Shown one piece after another: positions 5,062 to 6,474 of a stretch of DNA of 6,474 nucleotides. Made by a program: the position numbers and the translations under genes. The stretch's first letter is position 1. Each line of letters opens with the position of its first letter. The notes below the pieces were generated by a model that was not told the origin of the DNA, ran no database searches, and saw only the letters and a program-made list of their open reading frames with translations. Source of the stretch: Chromatiaceae bacterium (GTDB lineage: Bacteria; Pseudomonadota; Gammaproteobacteria; Chromatiales; Chromatiaceae); assembly GCA_012962365.1 (NCBI GenBank), contig DTXR01000747.1:1-6474 (forward strand), read 5' to 3'.

Positions 5062-6474
5062 CACAACACCTCCTGTTCAGCTTTCTGTCTGGGCTGGTCG
5101 GCAAGTACGCCACCGGCGGAATCCTGTTCAAAGTGGTAGCGGCCGGTGTGCAGGCTGCTCGGTCCCTTGCGGGCAAAATGGAACATGAGCCACACTTCGA
5201 TGACCAGCAAGATGGTGTAGAAGATCACGAAGCCGGTGATGCTGATGATGAGATCCGTGACCGTCAGACTGGATGTGGCAAGGAAAGTCGGCAACACTTC
5301 ACCGATGGCCCAGGGCTGGCGACCGTATTCCGCCACGAACCAGCCGAACTCGATGGCGATCCAGGGCAGGGGCATGCCGTACAGGGCCAGACGCAACAGC
5401 CAGCGTTTCTTCTCGATGACCCGTTTGGCGTTGTAGTAGAAGGCCATGATGAAGATGAACAGCATGGTAAAGCCCGACGCCACCATGATGCGGAAACCCC
5501 AGAATACCGGTGCAACATCCGGGATGCTGTCCCTCGTTGCCAGCTGGATCTGCGCTTCGGTGGCATCGACCACATCGGGCGTATAGCGCTTGAGCAACAG
5601 GCCATAACCCAGATCCTTCTTCACCTTTTCAAACGCATTGATGGTCTGTTCGCTCTTGTCGCCGGCACGCAGTTTAACCAGCAGTCCGTAGGCGGTCTTG
5701 CCGTTGCGAATGCGTTTCTCATGCTCATGCATGAGATCCTTCAGCCCCATGACTTCTTCATCCAGCGAGCGTGTGGCGATGATGCCCATCACATAGGGAA
5801 CCTTGATGGCGCCGTGGGTTTCCTGGGCCTCGTTGTCCGGCATGCCCACCAGGGTAAAGGCGGCGGGCGCCTTTTCGGTTTCCCATTCGGCTTCGATGGC
5901 GGCCAGTTTCACCCGTTGTACATCGCCCACTTCATAGCCACTCTCGTCACCGAGGATGATGACTGAAAAGATGGAGGCCAGGCCAAAGCCTGCGGCAACC
6001 GAAAAGGAGCGTTTTGCGAAAGCCAGATCCCGGCCCTTGAGGATGTACCAGGAACTGATACCAAGCACGAACATGGATGCCGCCACATAGCCGCTAGCCA
6101 CGGTATGGATGAACTTGACCTGGGCGACGGGGTTGAAGATCAACTCCGCAAAGCTGGTCATTTCCATGCGCATGGTTTCATAGCTGAATTCCGCACCCAC
6201 GGGGTTCTGCATCCAGCCGTTGGCGATGAGTATCCACAGGGCGGACAGGTTGGTGCCGATGGCGGTGAGAAAGGTCACCCCCAGGTGCTGGCGCTTGCTC
6301 AGGCGTTCCCAACCGAGGAAGAACATGCCGACGAACGTGGATTCCAGGAAAAAGGCCATCAAGCCCTCGATCGCCAGGGGCGCGCCGAACACGTCACCGA
6401 CATAGTGCGAGTAATAGGCCCAGTTGGTACCGAACTGGAATTCCATGGTCAAGCCCGTGGTCACGCCCAGGGCA
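5061..6474 (-). CDS. cydA: CydA, cytochrome bd quinol oxidase subunit I (5' end outside window)
   Basis: CydA carries the haems and the quinol-oxidising site of cytochrome bd in the inner membrane. The visible 470 residues begin at the equivalent of E. coli Ala64 (reading ALGVTTGLTMEFQFG), so about 63 N-terminal residues, including His19, and the start codon lie beyond the right edge. No gaps are needed against E. coli through the Q-loop. Conserved in E. coli numbering are Glu99 and Glu107 (oxygen/proton side), His186 (FIHTVASGY) and Met393 (FRIMVASGF), ligands of haem b558, Arg391, Lys252 and Glu257 of the quinol-binding Q-loop, and Glu445 within FVAEYGRQPWAIGE. The Q-loop is the long type. 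The C-terminus continues about 11 residues beyond the E. coli protein with a polar tail, for an expected full length near 533. The stop TGA (5063-5061) overlaps the cydB ATG. The operon promoter is not in the window. Confidence 0.97.
   Translation of the reverse strand, partial: ALGVTTGLTMEFQFGTNWAYYSHYVGDVFGAPLAIEGLMAFFLESTFVGMFFLGWERLSKRQHLGVTFLTAIGTNLSALWILIANGWMQNPVGAEFSYETMRMEMTSFAELIFNPVAQVKFIHTVASGYVAASMFVLGISSWYILKGRDLAFAKRSFSVAAGFGLASIFSVIILGDESGYEVGDVQRVKLAAIEAEWETEKAPAAFTLVGMPDNEAQETHGAIKVPYVMGIIATRSLDEEVMGLKDLMHEHEKRIRNGKTAYGLLVKLRAGDKSEQTINAFEKVKKDLGYGLLLKRYTPDVVDATEAQIQLATRDSIPDVAPVFWGFRIMVASGFTMLFIFIMAFYYNAKRVIEKKRWLLRLALYGMPLPWIAIEFGWFVAEYGRQPWAIGEVLPTFLATSSLTVTDLIISITGFVIFYTILLVIEVWLMFHFARKGPSSLHTGRYHFEQDSAGGVLADQPRQKAEQEVL
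5068..5074 (-). promoter_or_regulatory. Ribosome binding site of cydB, inside the end of cydA
   Basis: AGGAGGT on the minus strand, within the last codons of cydA, is a near-perfect Shine-Dalgarno sequence. Its 6-nt distance to ATG 5061 decides among the three clustered candidate starts of cydB and gives a one-base stop-start overlap with cydA. Confidence 0.8.

Noticed and set aside
5133..5966. 277-codon open frame on the plus strand, opposite cydA
   Set aside because: It lies wholly inside the well-conserved cydA coding region, its His/Asp/Gln-rich composition is typical of the antisense of a membrane protein gene, and it shows no recognisable domain.
1..6474. CRISPR arrays, tRNA or rRNA genes, insertion sequences, phage genes
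   Set aside because: No repeat-spacer pattern, tRNA-like sequence, transposase or terminal inverted repeats were seen; the coding density is that of an ordinary housekeeping operon.

Overview
The window is one end of a cytochrome bd oxidase operon from a proteobacterium, most likely a gammaproteobacterium. CydA, CydB, CydX, CydD and CydC all read as close relatives of the Escherichia coli proteins, CydA has the long Q-loop of the E. coli type, and the sequence is moderately GC-rich. I cannot name the genus from sequence alone.

Layout. On the minus strand, reading from right to left, come cydA (its first ~63 codons lie beyond the right edge), cydB, the 40-residue cydX, cydD and cydC. Spacing is tight. 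The cydA stop overlaps the cydB ATG (TGATG), cydX begins 15 nt after cydB, and cydD and cydC overlap by 4 nt (ATGA). The only wider gap is 58 nt between cydX and cydD, and it holds a perfect 12-bp stem-loop. At the far left, on the plus strand, are the last 26 codons of a gene recognisable as queA, which converges on the cyd operon. A strong intrinsic terminator oriented for the cyd transcript lies against the queA stop codon. About 145 nt between the terminator and cydC carry no convincing gene, but do contain a small inverted repeat.

How the genes work together. CydA, CydB and CydX form the membrane-bound cytochrome bd quinol:O2 oxidoreductase. CydA carries the quinol site and the haem ligands, CydB is the partner subunit with a proton path, and CydX is the small subunit that stabilises the haem site. 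CydD and CydC form the heterodimeric ABC transporter required to mature that oxidase. E. coli encodes oxidase and transporter at separate loci; here both appear to be on one transcript. The promoter and oxygen-responsive control region would lie upstream of cydA, outside the window.

Assessment. This is a well-understood respiratory locus, and I see no sign of a new system. The items most worth a second look are the cydX-cydD stem-loop with the poor ribosome binding site of cydD, and the structured convergent intergenic region.
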